DNA of 64,000 bases, taken from Henriciella sp. (GTDB taxonomy: Bacteria; Pseudomonadota; Alphaproteobacteria; Caulobacterales; Hyphomonadaceae). Within the stretch, counting starts at the first letter, position 1; the number at the start of each line of letters is the position of its first letter. Below, piece by piece: positions 38,601-47,423 of the stretch. Position numbers and translations under genes: made by a program. A model generated the notes under the pieces. It worked only from the letters and a program-made list of their open reading frames with translations. It had not been told where the DNA came from and searched no databases. The stretch spans positions 124,001 through 188,000 of the forward strand of contig NZ_JAPYPG010000006.1 in the NCBI RefSeq assembly GCF_029937755.1, given 5' to 3'.

Positions 38601-39239
38601 TTGCCTGACGGCGTCCAGAGTTTCGAGTTCAAGCCGGCCCTCTTGCGGGGGCGCGACAACTGGACTCTGGACGGCGGCTTCCTGACCCGGAATGGCGAAC
38701 TGTTCTGCGATCTCGGAATGGTCGATAGTGCGCGCTTCGCCGAGATGTCCTCGCAACGTTCATACGCGGCCTGGCTGGACCTCCATGAAGGCAAGACGCG
38801 CCGTCGCATTGCCTGCAACATCCGCCGTCCGAGTGATCAGAACCGGGAGTTCATGTCGCTGGCTGGTGCGGTGTTCGAACACCTGGCCGAGCGCAAACCG
38901 GAATTGAAAGTCGCGATCGGTGCGGGCAGTGGTGTGCGCTGGGCCTTTTTCATCATGGGCGCGCTTATGGTGCTGGGCGCAATCGCGTTCATGATCGCCG
39001 AAACCATGATGGATGCGCCGCAGAGCGAGATCCTCGTAGCCCTTATCTTTTGTGCATTGTTTGCTGGCGTCGGTGGCCTCATGGCTGCCAATAACCGGCC
39101 ATGGGCACCGCCGCTGGAACTATCCGCCGACAGAGCCCGGCAGGTGATTGCGCGTCTTATGCAGGACAGCGAACCAGCACCCGGAAAGGGTGATGGCGAT
39201 CAACCAGAACAGGATGAAGGGCAAGGCCCCGCCGCCTGA
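38601..39239 (+). CDS. Uncharacterised membrane protein with TTG start
   Basis: A 212-aa protein. The N-terminal 110 residues look like a soluble beta-rich domain (FEFKPALLRGRDNWTLDGG), followed by two membrane helices (about 114-133 and 141-160) and a polar Gln/Asp tail. The TTG at 38601 follows AAGGAAACGG and lies 10 bases after the ETF-QO stop. The 3' end overlaps the converging WecA-like gene by 120 bases. Not recognised. Confidence 0.75.
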   Translation: MPDGVQSFEFKPALLRGRDNWTLDGGFLTRNGELFCDLGMVDSARFAEMSSQRSYAAWLDLHEGKTRRRIACNIRRPSDQNREFMSLAGAVFEHLAERKPELKVAIGAGSGVRWAFFIMGALMVLGAIAFMIAETMMDAPQSEILVALIFCALFAGVGGLMAANNRPWAPPLELSADRARQVIARLMQDSEPAPGKGDGDQPEQDEGQGPAA

Positions 39240-40175
39240 AACGCCAATGGCGGCCGCCACTGCGCACGCTGCTGAAAGGGACCACCAGAGTACAGCGACA
39301 TCCAGATGGCTCCAGCCTGTTCGCCGCAGCGCCTGATAAGCATGGTCGGTATGGGCCTCGAACCAGGGGTCGCGGCGCCGGGCGCGCAATATCAGCGTAA
39401 GAAGCACGTCGATCAGGAAGGGTAGGGCCAGCGTCGCAATGCTCCAGACCGGGAGACCAGAAATGAGCGCCAATGTCGCGAACAGGCCGCCGAGCCCGAA
39501 TGCGCCTGCATCGCCTGCATAGAGCGTTCCGCGCATGTTGTGGACGAGAAAAGCCCCGATAGCCGCGAAGATGACCAGCAGGCCGGCCGGAAATACGCCT
39601 CCCGCTTCTGCCGCCTGACACGCGCCGAGCCCGGCAAACATTACCGCAAGTGAGCCAAGCGACAGTCCGTTGCTGCCATCCATGAAGTTGGCTGCATTGG
39701 AAAAGACGATCAGCCAGAGCGCGGATCCGGCAACCATCGCTGCGGTCAGGGTCAATGTTCCAAAGGGAGAGTCGAGCGACGGAGCAGCGACTCCGAGCAT
39801 CGGCGCGGCAATGCAGATAATGGCGATAAAGCCGAGTTTTGTGGACGGTGCAAGATTGTGAATGTCGTCCCAGGCACCCACACCAGCCAGAAGCACCGAT
39901 GCGGCAAGTGCGATGGCTGTGATCGGCGCTGGACCTGGTAGCCAGTCACTGCCGCCGGTGACTGGGAGAAGTCCATAGGTGAGCGCCAGCAGCGCGAAGA
40001 CGATGGCAATTGCGAGCATGACACCCACGCCGCCGAGCCGCGGCACGGGCGCCCTTTGCGTCTTGCGCTTGCCGTCCGGCGCATCCGTCACACCTGTGCG
40101 CTTCATCAGCTCACAGGCATAGTACGAGATCGCAAAGGCCAGTAACGCGGCAAGTATGGGGATCAGGGTGGCCAT
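39120..40175 (-). CDS. WecA/MraY-family undecaprenyl-phosphate sugar-1-phosphate transferase
   Basis: A 351-aa polytopic enzyme that starts a lipid-linked glycan. Catalytic motifs are WDDIHNL, NAANFMDGSNGL (NxxxxDGxNGL) and GDAGAF, with EAHTDHAYQ (HxxHxYQ-type). The start at 40175 shares one base with the ispE stop (TGATG). It most resembles the WecA/TagO GlcNAc-1-P branch rather than MraY, given no mur genes nearby. Confidence 0.88.
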   Translation of the reverse strand: MATLIPILAALLAFAISYYACELMKRTGVTDAPDGKRKTQRAPVPRLGGVGVMLAIAIVFALLALTYGLLPVTGGSDWLPGPAPITAIALAASVLLAGVGAWDDIHNLAPSTKLGFIAIICIAAPMLGVAAPSLDSPFGTLTLTAAMVAGSALWLIVFSNAANFMDGSNGLSLGSLAVMFAGLGACQAAEAGGVFPAGLLVIFAAIGAFLVHNMRGTLYAGDAGAFGLGGLFATLALISGLPVWSIATLALPFLIDVLLTLILRARRRDPWFEAHTDHAYQALRRTGWSHLDVAVLWWSLSAACAVAAAIGVSGGGALPFILFWLIAITLSGCWFAVLHKTRNHLPGSVGG

Positions 40176-41044
40176 CAGCCGGTTCCGCTCCCGCCGAGAA
40201 GGCTCGGCGCAACCCACCATCCGGGATGGCGCGCCTTCAGCCTATCGCTTGCTGCCTTGAGGTCCAGACGTGAATGGAAAAGTGCAAAGCAACTGGCACC
40301 GGAACCGGAAAGGCGCGCCAGGAGGCATCCGTGGCTTCCGGCCAGTTCGTCCAGAACACCGGCGATTTCCGGCACGCGCTGTATGGCCGGAGCCTGAAGG
40401 TCATTGCGCGTTTCGCTCTCCAGCCAATGGGCAAGTGCCCTGACATCATGCAGCTCTGGCAGGTCGACAAGGTCGAGCGGGGCGCTGGCACCAGCCTCAT
40501 CGAAGGCTCGGAAGACCGGTCCGGTGGGACAGGCCAGTCCAGGATTGACCAGCAGAACGGGCAGTTCGGGGAGGTCGTGCACCGGGATAACTTTCTCCCC
40601 TTCGCCGCGCATGAGGGCAGGGCGCGAAAGAAAGGCCACAGGTACGTCACCACCAAGGCTGGCGGCCAGCGTCATGGCGACGGGCGGCGTAATGGTGCCG
40701 AGCCTGACGAGGATACGCAGCATCGCACCGGCATCGGCCGAACCGCCTCCCAGGCCCGCCGCGACAGGCAGGTCCTTGTGCAGGCTGATCGCAAGCGATG
40801 GAACACGCAGGCCGCGGGTTTCACAGGCGGCCAGCGCCTGCACGACGAGATTGTCTGTCGTGGCGAGGTCGGGGGTCGCGAAGTCGCCATGCAAGGTCAG
40901 GCTCGGCTCGGCGGCCTTGCGTGCGTCGAGACGGTCGGCGGCTTCTGGCCCGGCGAACATGACCAGTGAGTCGAGATCGTGGCGCCCGTTCTCCTTCACG
41001 GGTCCGACATGAAGGAACAGATTGACCTTCGCCGGCGCCAGCAT
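40175..41044 (-). CDS. ispE: 4-diphosphocytidyl-2-C-methyl-D-erythritol kinase
   Basis: A 289-aa GHMP kinase of the MEP isoprenoid pathway. It opens LAPAKVNLFLHVGPVKENGRHDL, the P-loop-like PVAAGLGGGSADAGAM is the GHMP signature, and LSGSGASCFALF is near the C-terminus. The start at 41044 is coupled (TGATG) to the upstream TPR gene. It fits with the polyprenyl synthase and WecA-like genes, all using isoprenoids. Confidence 0.93.
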   Translation of the reverse strand: MLAPAKVNLFLHVGPVKENGRHDLDSLVMFAGPEAADRLDARKAAEPSLTLHGDFATPDLATTDNLVVQALAACETRGLRVPSLAISLHKDLPVAAGLGGGSADAGAMLRILVRLGTITPPVAMTLAASLGGDVPVAFLSRPALMRGEGEKVIPVHDLPELPVLLVNPGLACPTGPVFRAFDEAGASAPLDLVDLPELHDVRALAHWLESETRNDLQAPAIQRVPEIAGVLDELAGSHGCLLARLSGSGASCFALFHSRLDLKAASDRLKARHPGWWVAPSLLGGSGTG

Positions 41045-42786
41045 CAGGGACGCTGCGCCTGGACGGGATAGGGCTTCGGCCCGGTCAGCATCTTGCGCCG
41101 CATATCCTCGATTTCGTCCTGGTCTTCCATAAGGGTGATGGCGCGCTGCCATTGGAACCGCGCTTCGGTCTGCCGTCCGGCAGCCCAGTAGGCATCGCCG
41201 AGGTGATCGCTGATTTCTGCCAGACCGGGCTCAAGTTCGGCGGCGCGTTCGAGATAGCCGATAGCGGCGTCGATATTACCGAGCTTGTAGTGGGCCCAGC
41301 CAAGGCTGTCGGTAATTGCGCCGCTATTGGGGCGCAGGGTCAGCGCCTTGCGGATCAGGTCGAGGCCTTCTTCCAGGTTTATGCCCCGGTCGATCCAGCT
41401 ATAGCCAAGATAGTTGAGCACTTCCGGCGCATTCGGATTGAGCGTCTTGGCGGTCTTCAGATCTTCTTCGGCCAGAGGCCAGAGGCCCATCCCTTCGCGC
41501 AGGGCCCCGCGTGCATAATACAGCCGCCAGTCCGGATTACCGGTCGCGTCGTCAGCGTCGATGATCTCGGTGAAGACCGTAGCGGCTTCGCCTTCCCGGC
41601 CGAGTGAGCGCAACAAGTCGCCCATCTGGATCTTGAGGTCGCGCCCCGGATTGGCTGACAGTGTGTGATAGACGAGTTTGAGCGCCTTCTCTTTCTGGTC
41701 ATCACGGCGCAGGGCCCAGGCCAGCTGGCCGCGCGCGGTCGTGTAATAGGGGGAGCTGGCCGGAATTGTTTCCAGCATTGCGATCGATTCCTCGCGACGC
41801 CCGGCAACGTCCAGGGCATCGGCCCAGAGCGCGCGCGCGGCATGCAGCTCCGGGTCGAGCGTCAAGGCGATTGAGTAGTAGACGCCCGGCAGGTCCGTCT
41901 GCGACTGGGAGGCCAGGGCAGCGGCCGGTACATAGACGGCCACAGCGGCCCCCTCGCGGGCATCGGCGCGGTGAATTTCAAGCCGCTCGCCGGCTTCAAG
42001 GCGGGTGATCAGATCTGTCACGACAGGATTATGACCAGCACTGCTTCGGAAGCGCTCCAGCGTATCGAGCGCCTTTTCGTTCTGCCCAGTGGCCGACAGC
42101 AGGCGCGCATAGTTTTCGGCCGCCATGGCGATCAGCGTTCCGTTCGTATCGATCCGGGAAAAAGTGGCCAGAGCATCTTCGTCATTGCCGCACGCGACTT
42201 CGAGCAGGCCGAGCAGGTTTAGAAGGAGGCTGTCGAGATACGGATCGCCGCTTGAGGCTTCCAGCAAGGCAAGCTGGGCCTCACCGCATTGCCCTTTTCC
42301 AAACAGCGCCCAGGCGCGTAGCGAAGTGAAGACAAGGGAATTAAAAAGGGCTGGCGGCTGCCCTTCGAGGTGCACGGGCACCTCGTCATATCGCGCCCTG
42401 GAAAGGGAATCGGCTGCGAGAACGATCCGTGCAAGGTCGGAATTGACGAGCGTATCGGCGCCGGTCTTGGCGGAGATGGAGCGGGCCAGTTTGAACTGGT
42501 CAGCCAGCAGGGCCGAAAACACCGCGCGGTCTATGATCGACAGGTCATCCGGGCGCGAGCTGGCAACCAGAGCGTACTTGGCTGCCGCCTCGTTCGGATC
42601 GTTGATCAGCGAAGCATAGCGGGCGATCAGAAACTGGCTGTAATTGTCTGCGGAGGCGTTGGTCTGCGCGTCGGCGCGCGCAGCCGCCAGCCGGGCGACA
42701 AGCTCGTCTTCCCGGTTGCCTGACGAAGCGCAGGCGGACAGAAGGAGGACGGCAATGGCAGCAGCGGACCCGAAACGCATAGTCAT
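41044..42786 (-). CDS. TPR-repeat lipoprotein (first of a tandem pair)
   Basis: A 580-aa protein with lipobox LLLSAC after the signal, then many tetratricopeptide repeats throughout; the clearest are LNYLGYSWIDRGINLEEGLD, SLGWAHYKLGNIDAAIGYLE and HLGDAYWAAGRQTEARFQW. Such anchored TPR proteins bind partners at the envelope. I start at MTMRFGSAAAI (42786); frames run further upstream. Its C-terminal third resembles the next gene. Confidence 0.85.
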   Translation of the reverse strand: MTMRFGSAAAIAVLLLSACASSGNREDELVARLAAARADAQTNASADNYSQFLIARYASLINDPNEAAAKYALVASSRPDDLSIIDRAVFSALLADQFKLARSISAKTGADTLVNSDLARIVLAADSLSRARYDEVPVHLEGQPPALFNSLVFTSLRAWALFGKGQCGEAQLALLEASSGDPYLDSLLLNLLGLLEVACGNDEDALATFSRIDTNGTLIAMAAENYARLLSATGQNEKALDTLERFRSSAGHNPVVTDLITRLEAGERLEIHRADAREGAAVAVYVPAAALASQSQTDLPGVYYSIALTLDPELHAARALWADALDVAGRREESIAMLETIPASSPYYTTARGQLAWALRRDDQKEKALKLVYHTLSANPGRDLKIQMGDLLRSLGREGEAATVFTEIIDADDATGNPDWRLYYARGALREGMGLWPLAEEDLKTAKTLNPNAPEVLNYLGYSWIDRGINLEEGLDLIRKALTLRPNSGAITDSLGWAHYKLGNIDAAIGYLERAAELEPGLAEISDHLGDAYWAAGRQTEARFQWQRAITLMEDQDEIEDMRRKMLTGPKPYPVQAQRP

Positions 42787-42934
42787 GTGATGATCGAAAC
42801 TCCTGCCGAGCGCAATTCCATCAAGCAGCACCCGCCCAGATTCGTTCTTTGACCCGACGCCCGGATATTGCTCTGACCCTCGATCCTATTGAGGGCTAAA
42901 GCTTACGAAAACGCAATCACAGATGGGGGCGGCC

Positions 42935-44884
42935 TCAGATATCCTGACGCCTGACCTCGCCTTCATCGCCCAGAGAGACATCCGGTAACGGTTTCTTCTC
43001 TGGCGGAGGGCCCTGGATTCCATTGTCCAGCTTGTCCCTGATGGCGGCACGCTTGTCGTCGCTCGGATAGTCATCGAGGGCCTTTTGCCAGGCTTCGCGG
43101 GCAGCGTCCTTGTCACCGAGATGCCAGTAGATGTCGCCTAGATGGTCCTCGATTTCCCAATGAATATTGGGCGCCAGCTCTTCCCGGCTCTGTTCGATAT
43201 AGCGCCGGGCACCTTCGAGGTCCCCCAGCTTGAAACGGGCCCAGCCGAAGCTGTCGCTGATATATGGATCGGCCGGAGCAAGTGAGTTGGCGCGCGCAAG
43301 AACCCGATAGGCCTCAGTATAATTGTCGGTATGCTCGACCAGGAAATAGCCGAGCGTGTTCAGCATGTAGGGGTCGTTCGGCCGTGCCAGGGCTTCGGTA
43401 CGGATAAGGCGCAGCGCCTCATCAATTTCGTTCGCGTCCGCCAGCGCATTCGCGAGCGCCATGCGCCGGTCATGCGTGTCGTCGAGAGCCCGGGCCTCGC
43501 GGGCATGGTAGAGGGCCTGTTCGAACTCGCCGAATTGCGAATAGATGGCAGAGCTTGACCCGTGAGCGCTGGCCTTCTCGGCATCGGTCTCTGCAAGATC
43601 TGGCATCAGTTCGGCAATTTCGGTCGCCTTTTTCTGATCGTCGAGCAGCGCATAGATCATCATCGCCGTCGAATAGGTGCCGAGTTCCTCGTCATCTTCT
43701 GCAAGGCCGATCGCCTTGTCGAGCGCCGTGCGTGCCTTCTCGGTATGGCCAAGCCGGACCTGTGACTGGGCGATGGCAAGTTGCAGGCCTGCGGTCCGCT
43801 CAGGGGCGGCCTGGGCCACATGTGCGGCGGCCTCGAACATGGTCTCATCATAGAATTCGCCGATGACGGCGAGGCGCAGATCCTCATTGTCGGGATCGAT
43901 CAGAAGGGCAAGCTGATCGAACGCGGACTTGGTGTCGTCGAAACCTCGTATGCGCTCACCGACAAAGGCTGACCGGATGAGGCGCTGATAGGAAAGCGAG
44001 AGCGAGTAGTCGCTGAGTGAGCGGGCAAAGGCCGTGTTCACGTCAGGCGCATCATCATCCAGCCCCCGGCCGGTATCGAGCTGATTGATGGCCGCAGCAT
44101 ATGAAGCTCTCTGTTCCGGTTCTGCTTCGGCCAGACGCGTGTAGAGCGCCTTGGCTTCGTCGAGCCGTCCGAGCCGGCGCAGCAGGATGGCCTGGCGGGC
44201 AATGACCAGCTTCACATGGCTGTAGAGCAGCGTCTGCGGGTCGAATTCATGTTCCGGCGCCTCGATTTCTGTTGGCGTGATGGCCGAATAGACGGCCAGC
44301 GCCTCTTCTTCGCGGCCCGCCACTTCCAGCAGGGCCGCCAGCGACAGGTCACCCGTCAGGCCCGGCAGGCGGGAACCGACCTCGCGGTGGGCATCGACAG
44401 CGGCATTGAAGTCGCCTTCCATGGCGAGATACCAGGCCTTCAGGAAACCAGCCATGATGGTCATGTCACTGCTGTCGAGGGCCGGCTGAAGGGTCTCAAG
44501 CGCAGTGGCAGGGTCGCCCCCGGCAGCATCATCGATCGACAGAACGACCGACCCGAACGGTGTAAGCTCACCGTCCTTGCTCGAATTGGTTTTCACCGAT
44601 GCGATGAAGGCGGCCATGTCTCCTGCCTTGACCGCATCAACAGGCGATTCATAGGCGAGCAGCCCGACCGGCTTGCCGTCTTCAGAGAGTACGGCGGTCT
44701 GCATGGCCGCATCGGAAACATCATAGACGCCGCCATAGGCCGACAGGGCGCCAAGAACTTCTTTCTTGCGGACATCGAGCGCGGCCTGATCTGACTCTGA
44801 CAGATCAGTCCCGGACGGCTGGTTCGCACAGCCTGCAATCGAGAGGGCAGAAAGCGCAATTGCCGATGTCAGAAGCTGTCTCAT
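42935..44884 (-). CDS. TPR-repeat lipoprotein (second of a tandem pair)
   Basis: A 649-aa protein with lipobox SIAGC and TPRs along its length. Its end (SFGWARFKLGDLEGARRYIE, HLGDIYWHLGDKDAAREAWQ) aligns with that of the neighbouring TPR gene, so the two are paralogues. AAAGGA precedes ATG 44884; a longer frame begins at 44971. No catalytic domain is visible; a periplasmic or outer-membrane adaptor is likely. Confidence 0.85.
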   Translation of the reverse strand: MRQLLTSAIALSALSIAGCANQPSGTDLSESDQAALDVRKKEVLGALSAYGGVYDVSDAAMQTAVLSEDGKPVGLLAYESPVDAVKAGDMAAFIASVKTNSSKDGELTPFGSVVLSIDDAAGGDPATALETLQPALDSSDMTIMAGFLKAWYLAMEGDFNAAVDAHREVGSRLPGLTGDLSLAALLEVAGREEEALAVYSAITPTEIEAPEHEFDPQTLLYSHVKLVIARQAILLRRLGRLDEAKALYTRLAEAEPEQRASYAAAINQLDTGRGLDDDAPDVNTAFARSLSDYSLSLSYQRLIRSAFVGERIRGFDDTKSAFDQLALLIDPDNEDLRLAVIGEFYDETMFEAAAHVAQAAPERTAGLQLAIAQSQVRLGHTEKARTALDKAIGLAEDDEELGTYSTAMMIYALLDDQKKATEIAELMPDLAETDAEKASAHGSSSAIYSQFGEFEQALYHAREARALDDTHDRRMALANALADANEIDEALRLIRTEALARPNDPYMLNTLGYFLVEHTDNYTEAYRVLARANSLAPADPYISDSFGWARFKLGDLEGARRYIEQSREELAPNIHWEIEDHLGDIYWHLGDKDAAREAWQKALDDYPSDDKRAAIRDKLDNGIQGPPPEKKPLPDVSLGDEGEVRRQDI

Positions 44885-45014
44885 TGAAGGTCCTTTAGGC
44901 CGGATAACAAACTGTGCCGGGGCAGGCAGAACCTGTCCAGTCCCGCCCATCTGAAACCACGGATGTGGCACAAGTCTGACGTGAACTGCATTTTCAAAAG
45001 GTGAATCCCGGCAA

Positions 45015-46028
45015 TCAGTAGGCTCGCTTCACCGTGAAGTCGGCAAGGTCACCGAGTACATCTCGCCACGGGCTCTCGGGAAGCGATTTCAGCGCCGACT
45101 TGGCGAGGTTCGCATAGGCTTCGGCTTCGGTAATCGTTGCTTCGGCCGCGCCCGTTGTACGGATCAGATGAATGGCGCGGGCGAGATCGCTATCGGTCTG
45201 CTTCTCGATGTCGAGCGCGCGTTCCCAGAAGTCATGGTCCTCGGTGCGGCCACGGCGCCGTGCAATGATGACGGGGAGGGTAATCTTGCCTTCCCGGAAA
45301 TCGTCGCCGACGACTTTGCCGATAACGGAAGTTGCCCCGCCATAATCCAGCACATCATCGACGATCTGGAAGGCGAGACCGAGATTCTTGCCATAGGCGG
45401 CGAGGGCGTCGGCGTGTTCTTCGCTGCCCCCGGACAGCGCGCCCGCGCGGCTTGCCGCCTCAAACAGGGCTGCCGTCTTTGCCTCGATGATGGCGAGATA
45501 GTCCTCTGTCGGCAGGTCGAGCTTGCCCTGTGCGGCCAGCTGGCGGACCTCGCCTTCGGCAATCACGGAAGAGGCGTTTGACAGGATATTGAGGATTTCC
45601 AGCGAGCCGGTCTCCACCATAAGCGTGAAGGCCCGCGCGAAGAGGAAGTCACCGACCAGGATCGAGGCCGAATTGCCCCAGACCGACTTGGCCGCCGGCT
45701 TTCCGCGCCGAAGGTCGCTCTCATCGACGACATCGTCATGCAGCAGCGTAGCGGTGTGAATGAACTCAACTGCTGCCGCAAGCGCGTGCGTTGAATGTCT
45801 TGTGCCGCCGACAGCCTTGGCGGCCGCCAGCGTGATCAGCGGGCGCAGCCGCTTGCCGCCAGCCGAGACAATATAGCCTGACAGGTCGGGAATGATGTCG
45901 ACCGGGCTCTTGGCCCGGGCGGCCAAAAGCGTCTCGACCTGTGTCAGATCCTCCTCCAGGAGGGCCTGCAGGCGGTCGATAACAGTCTTGTCATTGCCGG
46001 AATTGCGCGCTGTGGCAGTTATGGTCAC
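45015..46028 (-). CDS. ispB: Polyprenyl diphosphate synthase (octaprenyl-type)
   Basis: A 337-aa prenyltransferase making the long isoprenoid tail of ubiquinone. First Asp-rich motif LLHDDVVDESDLRRG and second IVDDVLDYGG are intact, plus GGKRLRP. Chain length cannot be read by eye, so octaprenyl versus decaprenyl is uncertain. Divergent from the DUF2007 gene. Confidence 0.9.
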   Translation of the reverse strand: MTITATARNSGNDKTVIDRLQALLEEDLTQVETLLAARAKSPVDIIPDLSGYIVSAGGKRLRPLITLAAAKAVGGTRHSTHALAAAVEFIHTATLLHDDVVDESDLRRGKPAAKSVWGNSASILVGDFLFARAFTLMVETGSLEILNILSNASSVIAEGEVRQLAAQGKLDLPTEDYLAIIEAKTAALFEAASRAGALSGGSEEHADALAAYGKNLGLAFQIVDDVLDYGGATSVIGKVVGDDFREGKITLPVIIARRRGRTEDHDFWERALDIEKQTDSDLARAIHLIRTTGAAEATITEAEAYANLAKSALKSLPESPWRDVLGDLADFTVKRAY

Positions 46029-46127
46029 GAGGGGTCCTGTCCGGTCGCTCTGGCGAAGTCATACTAGATAGCACCAGCAGGGCAAGCTAGTGCTGCGGTT
46101 AAGGGCCGCATATAGCGGAAGGTGATT

Positions 46128-46337
46128 ATGGAAGAAGTGTTCCGAACGAACGATCCCGTCAAGTTGAGTTACATACGCCACCTGCTATCGGAGGCCGGTA
46201 TCGAGGCCTATGTGCTCGACGAACACACGGCCTATATCGATGGGCGCGGGCCGCTGGTACCGATCCGTGTGGTGGTGCACCCGGATGATGCCGACCGGGC
46301 CCGCCGCGAGCTGAGCGAGCTCGACCAGGATGGCTGA
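46128..46337 (+). CDS. DUF2007 putative signal-transducing protein
   Basis: A 69-aa protein, MEEVFRTNDPVKLSYIRHLLSEAGIEAYVLDEH..., matching DUF2007 (ferredoxin-like fold, PII-like proposals). GGAAGGTG precedes ATG 46128. It overlaps the next gene by 8 bases. Function unproven. Confidence 0.85.
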   Translation: MEEVFRTNDPVKLSYIRHLLSEAGIEAYVLDEHTAYIDGRGPLVPIRVVVHPDDADRARRELSELDQDG

Positions 46338-47073
46338 GCAGGAGGTGACGACCGACGCCTTCCTGGGTGGTCATGTCACTGTTTTTCAACCGAAAAAGGG
46401 CTTTCGCGCGGGCACTGACAGCGTGCTGCTGGCTGCCGCCCTCGACGCGAACCAGACAGGCGAGGCCTGCGAGTTTGGCTGCGGGGCAGGCGGCGCGCTC
46501 TTCCCTGCCGCCTGGCGGCTGAAAAATACAAGTTTTACAGGGCTTGAGGCCGATCCGCTCATGCTCGATCTTGCCCGGAAGGGCATTGCCGAGAACGGCT
46601 TTGGCGACCGTGTCAGCGTGCGCCAGCAGGACATTGGCGCCATTCCCGCCGACTGGGAGAACCGGTTCGACCTCGCTTTCTCCAATCCGCCCTTCTTCGA
46701 GGCGGGGAAAACCACCCAGCCGGGCGCAGGCCGTCAGGCCGCCTATGTGGAATCCGTCCCGCTGAAGGATTGGGTCGGGGCCATGCTCCACACGCTGAAG
46801 CCGAAGGGCCGTTTCGTGATGATCCACCGCGCCTCCGAACTTGCGCGCATCCTTGCCGCCATCGAACGGCGCACGGGCGAGATCACCGTCATGCCGGTTC
46901 GATCTTTTCCCGGCGCGGATGCAAAGCGCGTTATCGTGAAGGCCCGCAAGGGCCTGCGCGCCGGCTCGATGCGGCTGCTCGCCGGCATCGACCTCTACGA
47001 GTCGAAGGGTGGTCCGCGGAGCCCGCTGATCGAGTCCATCACGCGAGACGGGGCAGATCTGTCCTGGGGATAA
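46330..47073 (+). CDS. tRNA1(Val) (adenine(37)-N6)-methyltransferase-like protein
   Basis: A 247-aa class I SAM methyltransferase. SAM motif EFGCGAGGALFPAA and the amino-methyltransferase catalytic NPPFFE (N/D-PPY/F type) are present. The start HVTVFQPKKGFRAGTDSVLLAAAL is the TrmN6/YfiC signature. It likely methylates A37 of tRNA(Val). Coupled to DUF2007 by the overlap. Confidence 0.88.
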   Translation: MAEQEVTTDAFLGGHVTVFQPKKGFRAGTDSVLLAAALDANQTGEACEFGCGAGGALFPAAWRLKNTSFTGLEADPLMLDLARKGIAENGFGDRVSVRQQDIGAIPADWENRFDLAFSNPPFFEAGKTTQPGAGRQAAYVESVPLKDWVGAMLHTLKPKGRFVMIHRASELARILAAIERRTGEITVMPVRSFPGADAKRVIVKARKGLRAGSMRLLAGIDLYESKGGPRSPLIESITRDGADLSWG

Positions 47074-47099
47074 GGGGGAGGGTATTCCGGCAAATGCGG

Positions 47100-47132
47100 A
47101 GTCCGAAAACAGTCCGGTGACAGTCCGGAAAC
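47100..47132 (+). repeat. Three 11-bp tandem repeats
   Basis: AGTCCGAAAAC, AGTCCGGTGAC and AGTCCGGAAAC lie head to tail at 47100-47110, 47111-47121 and 47122-47132. The 11-base period places each unit on the same helix face. They lie between the methyltransferase stop and the 47-aa gene start. Confidence 0.75.
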
Positions 47133-47198
47133 AGCCCAGTTTTGAAAGCGTTCCGGCCGGCTTTCCGACACTGCCCGCTTTCATGCTATGATGCTCGC

Positions 47199-47342
47199 AT
47201 GCAGGCCTGGTTCACCCTTCTGATGATTTCCGGCGGGCTCCTCAGCGTCGCCGCCGGCGCGCTGGCGCATCCGAAATTCTACGCGGCCGTCTTCAACAGG
47301 AAGACCGTCGAAAGCGCGGACCACGATCACGCTTGCGACTAG
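47199..47342 (+). CDS. Possible 47-aa single-helix membrane protein
   Basis: MQAWFTLLMISGGLLSVAAG starts a single hydrophobic helix, followed by LAHPKFYAAVFNRKTVES and a His/Asp-rich end ADHDHACD, a plausible metal site. It is short, so coding status is uncertain, but the hydrophobic pattern, charged tail and lack of a competing frame support it. Confidence 0.5.
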   Translation: MQAWFTLLMISGGLLSVAAGALAHPKFYAAVFNRKTVESADHDHACD

Positions 47343-47423
47343 CTACCCAGACCCCACACTTTCGAAAGCGACCGTCTTGCGACTGAACAGTAGGCGGAGG
47401 TCTAGAAGCTCAGTTTGAGTTAC

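Noticed and set aside
46159-47184. A long antisense frame over the DUF2007 and TrmN6-like genes
   Set aside because: The sense genes have clear families and start signals; the antisense protein has no recognisable features.
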